This document shows, one piece after another, positions 63,747-64,000 of a stretch of 64,000 bases of DNA; positions within the stretch are counted from its first letter, which is position 1; the number at the start of each line of letters is the position of its first letter. The translations under genes were made by a program, and so were the position numbers. The stretch covers positions 47,504-111,503 of the forward strand of contig LVAV01000006.1 of NCBI GenBank assembly GCA_001604185.1, written 5' to 3'. Origin of the DNA: Clostridiales bacterium Firm_16 (GTDB lineage: Bacteria > Bacillota > Clostridia > Saccharofermentanales > Saccharofermentanaceae). Under the pieces are notes generated by a model. The model made no database searches and was not told the origin of the DNA. It saw only the letters and a list, made by a program, of their open reading frames with translations.

Positions 63747-63903
63747 AACACTTCTCCAATCATTAAAATCCACAACATCTTGTGCCAAACCATCGCCATA
63801 TCCACAACAGTTATTTCAATTATACCATTCTTACGGCGATTTCAACTGTAATATTACATTTTTATTTCAATTTTTTTGGAAGAGGAAAATGAGGAAAAAG
63901 AAA

Positions 63904-63936
63904 GAAGCTCAACAACGTTTCCGTTATTGAGCTTCA
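63904..63936 (-). terminator. Terminator after the 5S rRNA gene
   Basis: Stem GAAGCTCAA...TTGAGCTTC with an inner AAC/GTT pairing, then TTTCTTTTTCC on the minus strand, just past the 5S 3' end. Confidence 0.88.
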
Positions 63937-63940
63937 TATA

Positions 63941-64000
63941 ATCCGGCAGCAATCTATCTTCCCGGGCCGTCTCCAGCCAAGTATTGTGGACACCGGCGAG
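63941..64000 (-). rRNA. rrf: 5S ribosomal RNA, 3' part only
   Basis: The minus strand reads TACTTGGCTGGAGACGGCC, then CGGGAAGATAGATTGCTGCC and GGAT, matching the helix IV and 3' end layout of Clostridia 5S rRNA. The 5' half lies beyond the window. A terminator follows. The segment just before (GTCCACAATACTT) differs a little from common 5S, so a variant copy is possible. Confidence 0.82.

Noticed and set aside
63934..64000. 3' end of a protein gene on the minus strand at the right edge
   Set aside because: Two frames end in a stop here, but the sequence reads as the 3' part of 5S rRNA followed by its terminator.

Overview
The window looks like chromosomal DNA of a fibre-degrading anaerobic Firmicute, probably a gut or rumen Clostridia (Oscillospirales or Saccharofermentans-like; this is inference). 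Supporting signs are strong AGGAGG-type ribosome sites with some TTG/GTG starts, single-membrane lipoproteins with Thr/Ser/Glu-rich linkers, FabK as enoyl reductase, short HisG with HisZ, a WalRK/MurA/WalJ/RlmH cluster, a collagen-like surface protein and a lipid-anchored GH9 cellulase. Most genes lie on the minus strand.

Layout. 1-5.1 kb: a truncated exported protein, a HAD-GNAT fusion, purF, a PflX-type radical SAM protein and an AraC regulator. 5.15-5.48 kb: five and a half 61-bp palindromic tandem repeats. 5.5-11 kb: a sugar ABC transporter operon (binding protein, attenuator, two permeases) divergent from a DUF624 membrane protein, with LacI-type operator palindromes between them, and an unrecognised anchored protein. 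11.3-20.9 kb: a large hairpin, then a fatty-acid synthesis operon fabH-fabK-fabD-fabG-fabF-accB-fabZ-accC-accDA with no acpP. 21-23.7 kb: tRNA-Gly, a second palindromic array (53-bp unit), a eukaryotic-type hisA, a HEAT-like protein, and a predicted small RNA with a CiaR-like promoter box and an anti-Shine-Dalgarno motif. 23.7-37.3 kb: lipoproteins, tRNA-Cys, a transglutaminase-like protein, a cobalamin-riboswitch-controlled BtuFCD transporter, an HD-GYP sensor and the GH9 cellulase. 37.5-42.2 kb: tRNA-Glu, tRNA-Met and an AT-rich five-gene cassette (exported protein, small anchored protein, ABC-2 transporter, S8 protease). 42.3-46.1 kb: ribosomal and secretion genes rpmG-secE-nusG-rplK-rplA-(L10 leader)-rplJ-rplL. 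46.3-54.8 kb: the histidine operon hisZ-hisG-hisD-hisC-hisB-orf-purC-hisH-hisFI-hisE, which lacks hisA. 54.9-58.2 kb: DUF1294 protein, phosphodiesterase, dCMP deaminase and collagen-like protein. 58.3-64 kb: walR-walK-murA-walJ-rlmH and the 3' end of a 5S rRNA gene.

How the genes work together. The hisA copy at 21.6-22.4 kb supplies the step missing from the main his operon. purC inside that operon links histidine synthesis, which releases AICAR, to purine synthesis; purF is also in the window. The fab/acc operon builds malonyl-CoA and carries out each elongation step except for supplying the acyl carrier protein. The cellulase, the sugar ABC system and their operators fit a polysaccharide-degrading lifestyle. 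The most unusual items are the small-RNA locus at 23.5 kb, the two palindromic arrays in convergent intergenic gaps, the AT-rich protease/ABC-2 cassette, and the long hairpin overlapping the accDA stop codon. All functions are inferred from sequence reading; no database search was run.
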